Of a stretch of 25,866 bases of DNA, positions 25,674 to 25,866 are shown piece after piece. The translations under genes were made by a program, and so were the position numbers. The stretch is from a candidate division KSB1 bacterium (GTDB lineage Bacteria; Zhuqueibacterota; JdFR-76; DREG01). The stretch covers positions 1 to 25,866 of the forward strand of contig JADFJB010000061.1 of assembly GCA_022566355.1 (NCBI GenBank), written 5' to 3'. Positions within the stretch are counted from its first letter, which is position 1, and every line of letters starts with the position of its first letter. The notes beneath the pieces were generated by a model. The model was not told the origin of the DNA, made no database searches, and saw only the letters and a program-made list of their open reading frames with translations.

Positions 25674-25702
25674 ATTGCGCAGGCTGTCGCACAATGCGCA
25701 AT
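25674..25702. repeat. 8-bp inverted repeat near the transporter promoter
   Basis: ATTGCGCA (25674-25681) and TGCGCAAT (25695-25702) form a perfect pair with a 13-base loop. It directly abuts the 11-bp repeat and lies just upstream of the -35 side. It could be an operator or a hairpin. Confidence 0.45.
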
Positions 25703-25712
25703 ATCATTAAAA

Positions 25713-25841
25713 TGTCATTCTGATCCCGCCTGGCCGGGAGAAGAATCTTGCTGGTACAGCCCTTAATAACTTGATTATACTAGAGTTACAACGAGTTTCA
25801 AACAAGATCCTTCACTCCGCTTCGCTCCGTTCAGGATGACA
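25713..25841. repeat. ~130-bp dispersed palindromic repeat, copy 2
   Basis: The left end TGTCATTCTGATC and the reverse complement of the right end (TGTCATCCTGAAC, 25829-25841) differ at only two positions. The internal arms also pair: GAAGAATCTTGC on the left against the reverse complement of ACAAGATCCTTC. Length and layout match copy 1 at 1758-1887. The right arm contains a CTCCGCTTCGCTCCG segment typical of these repeats. Confidence 0.7.
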
Positions 25842-25866
25842 ATTCCAGGCTTTTTGCCTATTCTGC

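Larger units (their letters stand above)
25544..25866. other. Upstream region of the peptide transporter operon
   Basis: No ORF is supported. The region contains the probable transporter promoter (25626-25654), its flanking 11-bp inverted repeat (25608-25673), an 8-bp inverted repeat (25674-25702) and the second copy of the dispersed repeat (25713-25841). Confidence 0.55.

Overview
The window is AT-rich, bacterial and most likely from the FCB superphylum outside the classical Bacteroidetes (a Calditrichota, KSB1 or Marinimicrobia-like lineage). This is an inference. It rests on three secreted proteins that end in FlgD-Ig-like type IX secretion (T9SS type A) sorting domains, two of them with the NPFNP signature, on a PorV/PorQ-like outer-membrane barrel, and on a bacterial glutaminyl-tRNA synthetase. 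No rRNA, tRNA, CRISPR array or transposase was seen.

Left part (1-14.0 kb, all on +). A short protein carrying only a histidine-kinase DHp (HisKA) helix pair is followed immediately by an NtrC-type response regulator that activates sigma-54. Next come five envelope or secreted genes: a LysM single-span membrane protein, a small FN3 protein with a T9SS tail, a PorV-like barrel fused to an SH3b domain, a CsgG-like lipid-free periplasmic protein with a C-terminal membrane helix, and a 1036-aa choice-of-anchor-D (ASPM-like) protein with a T9SS tail. The part closes with a 1471-aa adhesin-like protein of one CSPG repeat, eleven cadherin-like repeats and a T9SS tail. Sigma-54 -24/-12 elements lie before the LysM gene (one mismatch) and before the CsgG-like gene (near-perfect); a weaker one lies before the adhesin. 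This suggests a surface/adhesion regulon driven by the NtrC-type regulator next door.

Middle part (14.0-20.7 kb, almost all on -). glnS is followed by a stretch of gene decay: a VOC/glyoxalase gene with a nonsense codon and a frameshift, a class-C-type serine hydrolase with a frameshift and a lost C-terminal half, an ankyrin-like remnant, a TIGR02574-type antitoxin split by a frameshift and without a toxin, and a GNAT acetyltransferase with an internal deletion and a frameshift. Intact within this graveyard are a YcaQ-family DNA glycosylase and a translationally coupled (TAATG) pair: a 101-aa unknown and a 169-aa HEPN-like protein. That pair is the best candidate here for an undescribed small system.

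Right part (20.5-25.9 kb, on -). An oligopeptide/dipeptide-type ABC transporter (two ATPases, two permeases, no solute-binding protein in view) runs into a sigma-54 activator that lacks any sensor domain and then into a FlaG-like mini-ORF. A sigma-70-like promoter sits upstream inside a perfect 11-bp inverted repeat. Two copies of a ~130-bp palindromic dispersed repeat flank the window content, at 1.76-1.89 kb and 25.71-25.84 kb.
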